DNA of 64,000 nucleotides from Pseudomonas sp. R5(2019). Lineage in GTDB: Bacteria > Pseudomonadota > Gammaproteobacteria > Pseudomonadales > Pseudomonadaceae. Under the pieces are notes generated by a model. The model saw nothing but the letters and a program-made list of their open reading frames with translations. It was not told the origin of the DNA and made no database searches. The DNA is taken from assembly GCF_009905435.1 (NCBI RefSeq), contig NZ_JAAAMT010000029.1, forward strand, positions 1 through 64,000, given 5' to 3'. Below, piece by piece: positions 34,833 to 43,032 of this stretch (position 1 is its first letter; each line of letters starts with the position of its first letter). A program made the translations under genes and the position numbers.

Positions 34833-35678
34833 TCAGGATTGTTTCTTTCGAAGGTCTTTAAAGGCCCATTCAGCGGGTTCTGCGACCGCTAGTAACGGAG
34901 CATGTGCTTTGATATCAATCTGCGACAAAAGGCCGTACATTAAGTCTTTCGTATTATGTTTATTTAGATATAGAGACACAAACATATCCAAAGAATCAAT
35001 CTTACCACCCAACTTATATACGGACGTTATTTTTGCACTATTCAATATTGTAGAAAAAAAGAAGTATTTTTCAAAAACAGCAATTGGTCGCTGAACCTCT
35101 TTCATATATATCGCATGTAGCCTTGCGGAACTTAACTCTTCTTCACCTACCGCCTCGTCTTTTCTGAGTATAGGCTCAAGCTCCAACTTAGATAATGCAC
35201 GGGAAAGATAATTGTAATACATATCCTGCCACTGCATTCTCACTATTGCTCGCTGAACATCCTCATCCATCGAATTGAACAACTCCTTAAAACCAATACC
35301 TACATTAGACAAAGCAGAAATTGCATAGTTTAAATTATCCAAACAAGTATCTTTGCCAGTCTTAATCTCGCTAGCAGTAGAAACCATCTTGTCTATTAGC
35401 ACTTTTGCTTCATCTGCTATGATTTTCTGTCTCTGTTGCCTTACATTTTTACGATACTGTAATAACGCCAAAATAAAAGCTGATGCCGTAGCTATTTGAG
35501 CAAGCCCATTAAACAAATCTATAACCGTAACTTTACTAGAAGGCGAAACACCACCAACCCCATATATAACCAAAATGCCATAGGTTAAATATGACGACAA
35601 TACAAAAACAAAAACCGTATACCCAACAAAATCCAAAATATTAGACTTCACCTTTAAGATAGGCTTTTCGAAAATCAT
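34833..35678 (-). CDS. Hypothetical membrane protein
   Basis: The 281-residue product has two N-terminal membrane segments (DFVGYTVFVFVLSSYLTYGILVIYGV and LFNGLAQIATASAFILALLQY) and a cytoplasmic helical domain of about 200 residues. The junction RKNVRQQRQKIIADEAKVLIDKM is basic, consistent with positive-inside topology. It is unrecognised. Location between mobilization and replication genes, on the opposite strand, suggests cargo; an entry-exclusion or phage-defence role is possible but unsupported. Confidence 0.7.
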   Translation of the reverse strand: MIFEKPILKVKSNILDFVGYTVFVFVLSSYLTYGILVIYGVGGVSPSSKVTVIDLFNGLAQIATASAFILALLQYRKNVRQQRQKIIADEAKVLIDKMVSTASEIKTGKDTCLDNLNYAISALSNVGIGFKELFNSMDEDVQRAIVRMQWQDMYYNYLSRALSKLELEPILRKDEAVGEEELSSARLHAIYMKEVQRPIAVFEKYFFFSTILNSAKITSVYKLGGKIDSLDMFVSLYLNKHNTKDLMYGLLSQIDIKAHAPLLAVAEPAEWAFKDLRKKQS

Positions 35679-35764
35679 AGCAAACCCTCACGCCCCAGCT
35701 ATACAAAACAAATAACAACCACGTATACCTCACATACTACAACCAAGAGCCCCTCTAAAACAAC

Positions 35765-35793
35765 AAAAAGCCCGCAACTAGGCAGGCTTTTTT
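35765..35793. terminator. Bidirectional terminator-like hairpin
   Basis: AAAAAGCC and GGCTTTTT pair with a 12-base loop, with A and T runs on both sides. It lies between the membrane-protein gene and the rep leader. Confidence 0.6.
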
Positions 35794-35996
35794 CCATCCA
35801 AGTTTGACAAACCTAGAAAGTATGGCAACTTGAAAGAAGCAGAAAAAGAAAACCACCTTGGGGAAGGTGGCGAAGGATACTACGATAAAATTTTAAAAAA
35901 CTTCAATCAACACAACCATTTAATCATCATAAAAATTATTGTCAAGTCATCTCCCAAGGTTTTCTTTTTCTAAATAACTATTAGAAGAGGATAACA
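35794..35996 (+). promoter_or_regulatory. Rep leader with long-range inverted repeat and hairpin, possible counter-transcript control
   Basis: AGAAAAAGAAAACC (35841-35854) is perfectly inverted at 35958-35971, about 30 bp before the rep ATG. CCACCTT-GGGG-AAGGTGG (35853-35870) is a perfect 7-bp hairpin. ColE2 plasmids limit Rep synthesis through a small antisense RNA against the rep leader; this structured leader may do the same. The antisense promoter was not located. AGAGGA precedes the rep ATG. Confidence 0.45.
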
Positions 35997-36911
35997 ATGG
36001 GATGCGTAAAACTATTTGAGGACTACTTACCAAGAAGACCTTACCACACCGATGATTTAATCAGCGGCTTAAAAATCAACAAAAAAGAAAAAGCAAAACT
36101 TGGACGACTTATACAGCCGAACGGCCCAACTCATAGATATTGGATGGTTTTTGACTTGGATAGGTCTGACGCCGGTATGCACTGGGATCATGTAGGGGCA
36201 CCAGCTCCGAACCTAATAGCTCGAAATCCGGCCAATGGGCACGCTCATTTACTCTATCTGCTACAAACCCCTGTACGAACCGCAATCGAAGGCAAAACCG
36301 CCCCTTTACGCTACGCAGCAGCCGTTGAGGCGGGCTTGCGTAGTCGGCTAGGAGCAGACCGAGGCTATTCCGGGTTGATCTGCAAGAACCCGATCAATTC
36401 CCACTGGATCGTCCACCAATGGCAGGCCGATCCATACACCTTGGACGACTTAGCTGACTACGTTGATTTAACGCCAGAAAAAGCCAAACAGAACGTTGTA
36501 GAAGAATACGGGTTGGGCCGTAACTGTATGCTTTTCGATGAGTTGAGGGCGTGGGCATACAAAGCCATCCGCCAAGGCTGGCCCGACTACAATCAATGGC
36601 TAAACGCTTGCCTTGTTCGTGCCACTGGCTACAACGTCAATTTTACTACGCCACTGGCTATTTCCGAGGTTAAACACACGGCCAAGAGCGTAGCGAAGTG
36701 GACGCATAGAAACTTTAACCGTGGCACCTTTGAGGATTATGTCGCCAGAACGCACACTAGCGAGCTACAGAGCTTTAGAGGCAAGCAAAAGGGTAAGACC
36801 AAGAGAGAGCGAGGCATTATCTTGCTTGAAGCTGGGGCAACTATTACGGAAGTGATGAAGGAATTAAAAGTAAGCAGAGCGACAGCATACAACTGGAGGA
36901 CAAACCCATAA
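35997..36911 (+). CDS. rep: ColE2-type plasmid replication initiation protein (primase-like Rep)
   Basis: The 304-residue protein matches the ColE2 Rep layout: LFEDYLPRRPYHTDDLISGLKIN, HRYWMVFDLDRSDAGMHWD, APAPNLIARNPANGHAHLLYLLQTPV and a GLICKNPINSHWIVHQW segment, followed by a PriCT-like helical region and a C-terminal helix-turn-helix-like end (TITEVMKELKVSRATAYNWR). ColE2 Rep binds the origin and makes the primer RNA there. Length fits the family. Two origin-like repeats lie directly downstream. All visible conserved blocks are intact, so the element may replicate when free. Confidence 0.9.
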   Translation: MGCVKLFEDYLPRRPYHTDDLISGLKINKKEKAKLGRLIQPNGPTHRYWMVFDLDRSDAGMHWDHVGAPAPNLIARNPANGHAHLLYLLQTPVRTAIEGKTAPLRYAAAVEAGLRSRLGADRGYSGLICKNPINSHWIVHQWQADPYTLDDLADYVDLTPEKAKQNVVEEYGLGRNCMLFDELRAWAYKAIRQGWPDYNQWLNACLVRATGYNVNFTTPLAISEVKHTAKSVAKWTHRNFNRGTFEDYVARTHTSELQSFRGKQKGKTKRERGIILLEAGATITEVMKELKVSRATAYNWRTNP

Positions 36912-36953
36912 CATTATAATCTGTCTAAAAGCCTATATCAGATAATAGCACCC
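36907..36953. other. ColE2-like replication origin, copy 1
   Basis: The 47-bp segment overlaps the last codons of rep and contains AAGCCTATATCAGATAATAG followed by CACCC. From memory the ColE2 origin has AAGCCTTATCAGATAACAGC at the same place after rep, which is very close. It is followed by CGGAGAGGGTG and then by a pyrimidine-rich stretch. Confidence 0.7.
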
Positions 36954-37836
36954 GGAGAGGGTGTTTCTTCTTCCCTTTCCTCCCCCCTTTCCTCCCCATA
37001 TCCCCCCACACATACATACACCGCCCCACCGATAGCCATAGAACGCACGGAAATGGTCAAAATCGGTTTGCATTTACTCGATTGATACGAAGACACCACG
37101 AAGCCACCCCGCACGCCTAAAATGACTAATTACGTTATACCTCATAGCATTATAATTTGTCGCAAAGCCTATATCAGATAATAGCACCCGACAGCGTGAA
37201 CCACCCCACCCCATAGCTTACTATGCTTCGGAGATATATCCCTGAACCTATATGTATGTATACATACATATCAAATTCCTTTCCTGATGAAAATTTCACA
37301 CTTTTCAAATTCATGGGAAACGGTGAATATCCCTCACTGGGCTGATGAGTCCATATATCCCGAAAGCGTCGAGGACCACTAAGAAAAAAACGGGCCTTTT
37401 TGAAAATACAATTTCTTTAAAAACAAGCTCAAAGATTTTTACAAATTTATACCATATTTTTGATATATCGCATTTTTCGACCATCGAATTATGGCTTACA
37501 AATAGCAAAATATCTTGTCAAGAGCAAAATGAAAATAAATATAAAGTCCAACCTTAATCGTTAAATATGGTTCAACAGTAAGTTAATCACTTAGTTGATA
37601 TTTGCAACAAAGCAGAACAAAAAACGACACTCCAAAAACTCAAAATTCACTCTCAAATGCATTTCACAAAAAAATGCAGGGTATTGGTCACGTTCAAAAT
37701 TGAAAATAATGAGAATATCGAGTTTCCTACAAATCATATCCCCGAAGCAATATTATAGGTTCGGAGATATAACCTTGAAGCATTGACTTATAAAAAACCT
37801 ATGGTAATTGTATTATAACAACATAGGAGTTCTATT
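36912..37836. other. Origin region of element 2, no gene
   Basis: The 925-bp gap contains the two origin-like repeats, a C/T-rich stretch (36959-37020) and copies of a 24-bp repeat family. The rest is very A/T-rich. No reading frame here has a good ribosome site. Confidence 0.5.
37143..37189. other. ColE2-like replication origin, copy 2
   Basis: This copy is the same length as copy 1 and differs at only four of 47 positions, all in the left half; the AAAGCCTATATCAGATAATA core and CACCC are unchanged. It lies 236 bp downstream of copy 1 in the same orientation. Confidence 0.65.
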
Positions 37837-38423
37837 ATGAACAAGGCGGAATATGCAGGAAAAATAGGTGGTCTAGTAGGCGGATTCAAAAGAAGAGAGC
37901 GTCAAGCGTTCTTGGTTAGCTTTTTAAAAATCTTAGAGATGGAGGAATTTCCAAATTTAAAATTGACGTCATGCCTCGCCAAGAAGCTCATTGCAGAATT
38001 TTCAGGCTGCAAATCAATATCTAATGATGTTTTAGTAAAGGAATTCGGAACGCCGGGAAATAAGACAAAAAAGCAAAACCTCAACGAAACCGTGCTTATA
38101 TTGACCGAGCGACATAGGGAAACGTATAGACATCTTTGGGGGGCAGCAAAAATCAAGATTGATGCAGACGCAAATGAATACAAAAAACGCATAACCGAAG
38201 AAATGCGACCGCAATAAAATTCAAAACATGTAAAGCGTGGCATTACATACTTATGTCCTCGAAGCTAATCTTTTGCTTTGCGGATATATAAATTCCTACG
38301 CCGTAGGAACTTCATTACCTTATGCTTCACGGATATACATCCTACTCCCACAGAGTAGAATCGCCCATTCCATTTCGTTTAAATTAGGCAGCAATAGGTT
38401 CAAGGATATATCTCCGAAGCATT
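37223..38423. repeat. Dispersed repeat family with TTCGGAGATATA core
   Basis: GCTTCGGAGATATATCC at 37225-37241 is perfectly inverted at 38404-38420; including flanks the match is 25 of 26 bases. A third copy (GGTTCGGAGATATAACC) lies at about 37757-37773, and weaker copies with TGCGGATATATA and TCACGGATATACA lie at about 38278 and 38325. They flank the gene at 37837-38217. They could be binding sites for a partition or regulatory protein. Confidence 0.6.
37837..38217 (+). CDS. Hypothetical protein flanked by repeats
   Basis: The 126-residue product is basic and helical (GGFKRRERQAFLVSFLKILEMEEF, ERHRETYRHLWGAAKIKIDADANEYKKR) and could bind DNA. TAGGAG precedes the ATG. It lies between copies of the TTCGGAGATATA repeat downstream of the replication origins, a position typical of partition or copy-number proteins. 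It is unrecognised, so no function is assigned. Confidence 0.65.
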   Translation: MNKAEYAGKIGGLVGGFKRRERQAFLVSFLKILEMEEFPNLKLTSCLAKKLIAEFSGCKSISNDVLVKEFGTPGNKTKKQNLNETVLILTERHRETYRHLWGAAKIKIDADANEYKKRITEEMRPQ

Positions 38424-38443
38424 AGCTATCACACCCTACAAAC

Positions 38444-38845
38444 CTACAAGGCCGCATCCACGGCCACACTAGCCGAAATCTCTATAAACCACTCCGAATC
38501 AATTTTCTCCAACCGCCCCCCGAGAAATAAATTACGCTCATTAAAACTAAGAATTTCTCTTGGCGAGCCTTCCGTGTCTTTTGCAAGACACATAACCATG
38601 TAGCACTTAGCTCCGCCTTCGATTAGTTTGATATGGCTTAGGCGTTCCATATACCCAAGATTATCCTGTCCTTCGCCATATTTTTCCAAATGAGATAGCT
38701 GCATGTAATGGGTGGTGTCACGTTTGATTTTTCGGTCCTGCCACACACGCAGAATAACCGTCCCATCGTCGCGTACCCCGCCCCAAGACCAACGAGGATT
38801 TTTAAGTGGTGAACCAAGCTTCTTAAAAAACTGTGTCAAACTCAT
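38444..38845 (-). CDS. Hypothetical protein, last gene of a four-gene minus-strand operon
   Basis: The 133-residue product (MSLTQFFKKLGSPLKNPRWSWGGVRDDG...) has a mixed alpha/beta composition with many aromatic residues (WSWGGV, VILRVWQDRKIKRDTTHYMQL) and a central Cys (KCYMVMCLAKD). A perfect AAGGAGG precedes the ATG. The end has host-like GC. It is unrecognised. The short spacing to the upstream gene (31 bp) indicates one transcript. Confidence 0.65.
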   Translation of the reverse strand: MSLTQFFKKLGSPLKNPRWSWGGVRDDGTVILRVWQDRKIKRDTTHYMQLSHLEKYGEGQDNLGYMERLSHIKLIEGGAKCYMVMCLAKDTEGSPREILSFNERNLFLGGRLEKIDSEWFIEISASVAVDAAL

Positions 38846-38876
38846 AAAACCTCCTTCGCTACTACTTTGGGAAAAC

Positions 38877-39251
38877 CTAGTTACAACGTTCTAGACTTTC
38901 AAATGGAAGTGCAATTTTGGAAGCAAACCACGACGTACCGTTATTGGACTGTTTAACATGAAAACAAACAACCCCATATGTATCTTCTACCCCGACACCA
39001 ATAAATGGAGGCAGCCATAGTAATTCTAGCTCACCATCACCTTCCCATCCATTGCTTTTCAAAAGCTTCTCAGCTTCACGGATATAAGTATAACCGTCAG
39101 GGTATCTACCCAATACCTCTCTCGCGTTTAGAAAAAACAATCCATCGTCAATAAAGTGATAAGAATACACAACAAAATCTCTAATATCTTCAGGCGTCTC
39201 ACCAAGACTTTCTAGCATATTGCTAAAACGCTCTTTATTACTACCCGCCAT
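38877..39251 (-). CDS. Hypothetical protein, third gene of the operon
   Basis: The 124-residue product is acidic in its N-terminal half (MLESLGETPEDIRDFVVYSYHFIDDG) and has an aromatic, Gly-rich middle (LLWLPPFIGVGVEDTYGVVCFHVKQ). AAAGGAG lies before the ATG. It is unrecognised. It lies 22 bp after the preceding gene. Confidence 0.65.
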   Translation of the reverse strand: MAGSNKERFSNMLESLGETPEDIRDFVVYSYHFIDDGLFFLNAREVLGRYPDGYTYIREAEKLLKSNGWEGDGELELLWLPPFIGVGVEDTYGVVCFHVKQSNNGTSWFASKIALPFESLERCN

Positions 39252-39273
39252 AAATAATCTCCTTTGCTTTTAG

Positions 39274-39594
39274 TTATTTTTCTTTGTACTGACCTGATTT
39301 TTTTGGATAACACAAATCATAAATAGCCCGAGCCAAAGCCTCATCATACGGCACCCAGCATCCTGTTATTGCTATACCGTCACTTGTCCATACGCCACCG
39401 TCAGACGAATCACAGTAAATCCACCAGATGGATTTACCCTCTACGATAGCAAACCAATTTGAATACCCTGAAGGGCGAGACTCTCGCAGCAGCCCTTTTT
39501 TTTCACTTTCGCCAGCATCCTGCCAAGAACGAAAGCGACTTGTTTTCGTACCGTTCTTAGCTATATATCTGTGGATACTCTCTCTAGTGTACAT
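39274..39594 (-). CDS. Hypothetical protein, second gene of the operon
   Basis: The 106-residue product (MYTRESIHRYIAKNGTKTSRFRSWQD...) is rich in Trp, Tyr, Ser and Gly (GYSNWFAIVEGKSIWWIYCDSSDGGVWTSDG), suggesting a compact beta-rich domain. It starts 4 bp after the stop of the upstream gene and probably relies on translational coupling, as no strong ribosome site is visible. It is unrecognised. Confidence 0.6.
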   Translation of the reverse strand: MYTRESIHRYIAKNGTKTSRFRSWQDAGESEKKGLLRESRPSGYSNWFAIVEGKSIWWIYCDSSDGGVWTSDGIAITGCWVPYDEALARAIYDLCYPKKSGQYKEK

Positions 39595-39598
39595 TATT

Positions 39599-40033
39599 TT
39601 ATTTTTGCTGAATGGTTAAAAAATAAGACCTATATATACGTTCAATCTGCAAATCAGGCTTTTTTTCGCAAAACGCTAACGCCATATTTTTTAGACTTCC
39701 AAACTTTTCAGTTTCTTTCTCTATCAAATCGTTTGTAAGCTTCTCGTTTTCAAGTAAAGCTTCGTAAGCAAGAAGAGATGCTTGATATGGATTCGCCAAC
39801 TGCCCAGCGGCTTTATATTCTTTATAAATATTTTCCGCAGTACCCATTGTTAGATTTTTCAAAGCCAACGTATTCACGGCGGAAATTTTTTCCTCCACCG
39901 TAGTGAACCCACCCTGTAAAGGCTGCTTTAAACGCTCACTGGCGTTGTCCTTCTCCAACTCGGGACAAGTGTAGGCTTGTGCATTTCCAGCAATCAACAG
40001 TGTCGACATCATGGCGGAAAGTGTGTATCGCAT
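39599..40033 (-). CDS. Secreted or periplasmic hypothetical protein, first gene of the operon
   Basis: The 144-residue product has a clear signal peptide (MRYTLSAMMSTLLIAGNAQAYTC), cleavable after AQA, leaving a helical domain with two cysteines (Cys in YTCPELEKD and in ALAFCEKKPDL) that may form a disulfide. ATG 40033 is preferred; a TTG six codons upstream is also open. It is unrecognised. A periplasmic protein heading this operon could act in surface exclusion or immunity, which is speculation. Confidence 0.65.
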   Translation of the reverse strand: MRYTLSAMMSTLLIAGNAQAYTCPELEKDNASERLKQPLQGGFTTVEEKISAVNTLALKNLTMGTAENIYKEYKAAGQLANPYQASLLAYEALLENEKLTNDLIEKETEKFGSLKNMALAFCEKKPDLQIERIYRSYFLTIQQK

Positions 40034-40223
40034 TAAGCTAGTCTTACGCAAAATATAGGCTTCCTATAGTAATCGAGCGGCTTATTGCCTAAAAAGCACT
40101 CATCCATGTGAGAGGTTATGTAGATTTTCACCCTTCGCTCGCAGCATTGTCCACAGCGGTAAACCGGCCCCCAAAGTCACGGGTACTAGTCCCCGCACCT
40201 TTGGCGACCTCGATCATTATTAT

Positions 40224-40245
40224 TAGAAAAAGGTAGACCCTTCGA
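40224..40245 (+). other. Right attachment junction of element 2 (attR)
   Basis: TAGAAAAAGGTAGACC (40224-40239), four bases, then GA (40244-40245), after which kinase codons (CTG GGC ATC ATC AAC) resume. It mirrors the left junction exactly in spacing. Confidence 0.75.
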
Positions 40246-42361
40246 GCTGGGCATCATCAACAGCCGCTGGCGCGGTTACCGTGCCGCGAACGATGGCTGG
40301 CGCGGCCATGAGCGGTTGATCTACCAGGTGATACTCGGCTGCGCGGCGTTGCTGATGCTGTCGCTGGCCTGGAACGCGTGGATGCGCAGGCAAATCAAGC
40401 AGCGCGAAGCGGCCAAGCTCGCCCTGAACGACCAGCTCGAGTTCATGCGCGCGCTGGTCAATGGCACGCCGCACCCTATCTATGTGCGCGACCGGGCGGG
40501 TTTGCTGCAGATCTGCAATGACAGCTACCTGAAAGCCTTTTCCACCACGCGCGAGGCGGTCATCGGCAAAAGCGTGCTGAACACCCTGCCGCTCGAACCC
40601 CAGCGCGCCCGGCAGGTCCATGCCGACTATCAACAGGTGATGAGCAAGGGTCAGCCGATGATTCAGGATCGCCCAATGCGGATCAACGGCCGCGAGATGA
40701 CCATTTACCACTGGATTCTCCCCTACCGCAATTCGCTCGGTGAAGTGCAAGGGATCATCGGCGGCTGGATCGACATCAGCGAGCGCCGCCAGCTGATCGA
40801 AGCGCTGCACAAGGCCAAGGACCAGGCCGATGCGGCAAACCGTGCCAAGAGCACCTTCCTGGCCACCATGAGCCACGAAATCCGCACTCCGATGAATGCC
40901 GTGATCGGCATGCTGGAGCTGGCCATCCAGCGGGCCGACCAGGGCCACCTGGACCGCCCTGCCATCGAAGTGGCCTACGGCTGCGCCAAGGATCTGCTGG
41001 AGCTGATTGGCGACATTCTCGACATTGCCCGCATCGAGTCCGGGCATCTGGTCTTGAGCCCGGAACGGGTCAATCTGGGCGAGCTGGTCGCGTCGGTCGG
41101 ACGGGTGTTCGACGGTCTGGCGCGCCAGAAGCACCTGAACCTGACCTTGAAACTGGACCCTGGCGCCGACCGGGAAGTCCTGATCGACCCGTTACGCTTC
41201 AAGCAGATTCTCAGCAATCTGGTCAGCAATGCGATCAAGTTCACCGACCAGGGAGGCGTGACGCTGGCCCTGAGCCTGGCCCCTGCCCCCGACCCGAATC
41301 AACTGCGGCTTTGCATCCGGGTCAGTGACACCGGCATGGGCATCAGCCAGGCCGACCAGCAGCGATTATTCGAGCCGTTTGCCCAGGTCGATGGCGTGAA
41401 CCAGGGGCGCAGCGGCGCAGGGCTGGGACTGGTGATCTGCCGTAGCCTCTGCACCTTGATGAATGGCACCCTGACGATCGACAGCGAGCCGGGCCGAGGC
41501 ACCGAGGTGAACATCAGCATGACCGTGCCCAGCCTGGAAACCGCCCTTGTGGCGCAACCCTGCGAGCCCGCACCGCCGACACCCGACCGGGGGCTGAACG
41601 TGCTGGTGATCGACGACCACCCGGCCAACCGCCTGCTGCTGACCGAACAATTGAATTTCCTGCAGTTGCGTCACAGCACCGCGGCCAATGGCGCGCTGGG
41701 TCTGGACAGCTGGCTGCAGGGTGGTTTCGATGTGCTGATCGTCGATTGCAACATGCCAGTCATGAATGGCTACGAGCTCACTCGCGCCGTGCGCCAACAT
41801 GAACGAGAACAGGGCCTCAGACCCTGCACCGTATTCGGTTACACCGCCAACGCGCAGGCCGATGAGCGCGAGCGCTGCCTGAAGGCTGGCATGGATGACT
41901 GCCTGTTCAAACCCCTGAGCCTGGTCACCCTGCGGCAACGGCTGGCCCAGGTCCCACGGCTGACGAACGCAAGCCGTGCTAACCCAGCCGTTTTTTCAGC
42001 CATTGCCCTGGAGGTGTTGACCGGCAACGACGCACAGATGCAACGGCGCCTGCTCGAAGAGCTGCTGCGCAGCAGCCGTGAGGATCGGGAATTGCTGTGC
42101 AACCTGTGCCGACTGGAGGATATGCCGGCGCTCGGGGATCTGGCGCATAAACTCAAAGGTGCTGCTCGATTGGTTGAAGCACGCCCACTGGAGCACTGTT
42201 GCGAAGGCCTGGAGTGGCTCTGCAGCCAGCCTGCGGACATCACGCAAATCGAAGCACAGTGCGCTGAACTCGAGCGGACCCTGGGTGAGCTGGAAGACGC
42301 CTTGAAACAACACCTGCGCGGGCTTGCGCGAGCCGTAGGCGCGACTGCCCGAATAGGATAA
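40244..42361 (+). pseudogene. BvgS/EvgS-type sensor kinase, 3' part
   Basis: Without its own start at the break, the frame encodes, in order: a membrane segment (LIYQVILGCAALLMLSLAWNAW), a PAS domain (LVNGTPHPIYVRDRAGLLQICND), HisKA with the phospho-His in ATMSHEIRTPMNAVIGMLE, HATPase_c (LVSNAIKFTD, DTGMGIS, GAGLGLVICR), a receiver (VIDDHPANRLLL, VDCNMPVMNG) and a Hpt domain (LGDLAHKLKGAARLVEA). This is the unorthodox hybrid plan of BvgS. All catalytic residues remain intact, so exact loss of element 2 would restore a full kinase of about 1200 residues. Confidence 0.9.
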
Positions 42362-42433
42362 GCACTACACAAACATACGCTTTTGAAGTCAGGACTGGGG
42401 GTGAACGAGGGGTGACGCGGAGGGGGTAAAGCA

Positions 42434-42456
42434 GGAGCGGCGACGGGCGCCGCTCC
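42434..42456 (-). terminator. Hairpin downstream of yggL
   Basis: GGAGCGGC and GCCGCTCC pair with a 7-base loop, just past the yggL stop codon on the minus strand. The following bases (TGCTTTACC) form a weak U tract. Confidence 0.5.
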
Positions 42457-42464
42457 GACAGGCA

Positions 42465-42809
42465 TCAGGCAACCGGGTTGATTTCGGTTTCCGGATACCA
42501 GACGTCCATCAGCGGGCTGACCTCGATGTTGGTCAGTTCGCTACGGCCCTTGAGCCAGGCTTCAACCTTGGCGCGCTGCTCTTCGCTGACCGAACCGCGT
42601 TTCGCCAGGCAGACCAGACCGTAGTCATCGCCACCGACATAGCCGAGGCCGTTGGCCTCCATCGCTTCTTTGAGGAACGCATCGAGGAAAGCGTCGATAG
42701 CTTCTTCAGCCAGATCTTCCTTGAAGTCCAGGTTCAGCTCAAAACCCAGCTCCTGGAATTCATCCACGCACAGCTTTTTACGCAGACGGCGGGAACGGTT
42801 AGTGGCCAT
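42465..42809 (-). CDS. yggL: YggL/DUF469 family protein
   Basis: The 114-residue protein starts MATNRSRRLRKKLCVDEFQELGF, the conserved family start, followed by acidic helices (EEAIDAFLDAFLKEAMEAN) and GYVGGDDYGLVCLAKRGSVSEEQRAKVEAWLKGR. YggL of E. coli associates with the 50S ribosomal subunit; the same is likely here but inferred. AGAGGA lies upstream of ATG 42809, so the 37-codon upstream extension is rejected. It is divergent from dacB. Confidence 0.9.
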   Translation of the reverse strand: MATNRSRRLRKKLCVDEFQELGFELNLDFKEDLAEEAIDAFLDAFLKEAMEANGLGYVGGDDYGLVCLAKRGSVSEEQRAKVEAWLKGRSELTNIEVSPLMDVWYPETEINPVA

Positions 42810-43032
42810 GAAACAATCCTCTTGAGTAATAACGCGCGGCACTTTACCAGTTTCACCCGCCGCTTGCCCGACTAAAAGCGCTCGGCCCGCTGGCCGGAAC
42901 ATTGACCGACACGCTGTCACCCCAACAGGGCCGCGGTTGGGGCATAATGCTCGCTACATTTAATCGCAGGGGGGGCGTTCATTTTTTCTGCCCCCGCATT
43001 TTCACCCCTCGCCCGCAGGGTTTTACGTCACC

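Larger units (their letters stand above)
30659..40245. mobile_element. Integrated element 2 (about 9.6 kb): mobilizable ColE2-like plasmid with a large serine recombinase
   Basis: Kinase codons before 30660 and after 40244 rebuild an uninterrupted gene. The segment is A/T-rich compared with its flanks. It encodes a large serine recombinase at the left end, a MobV-type relaxase, a ColE2-type Rep protein followed by two origin-like repeats, and a four-gene operon of unknowns at the right end. No conjugation pore genes are present, so it would need a helper to transfer. The combination indicates a mobilizable plasmid that can integrate site-specifically. Confidence 0.85.

Noticed and set aside
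34753..34890. 46-codon frame after the relaxase gene (MHYTKNWAVIRRATQKEMA...)
   Set aside because: It overlaps the end of the convergent membrane-protein gene and has no ribosome site.
37336..37380. CTGATGA ... CGAAA, resembling a hammerhead ribozyme core
   Set aside because: The bases between the two boxes (GTCCATATATCCC) cannot form stem II, and no matching stem I or III with a cleavage site was found.
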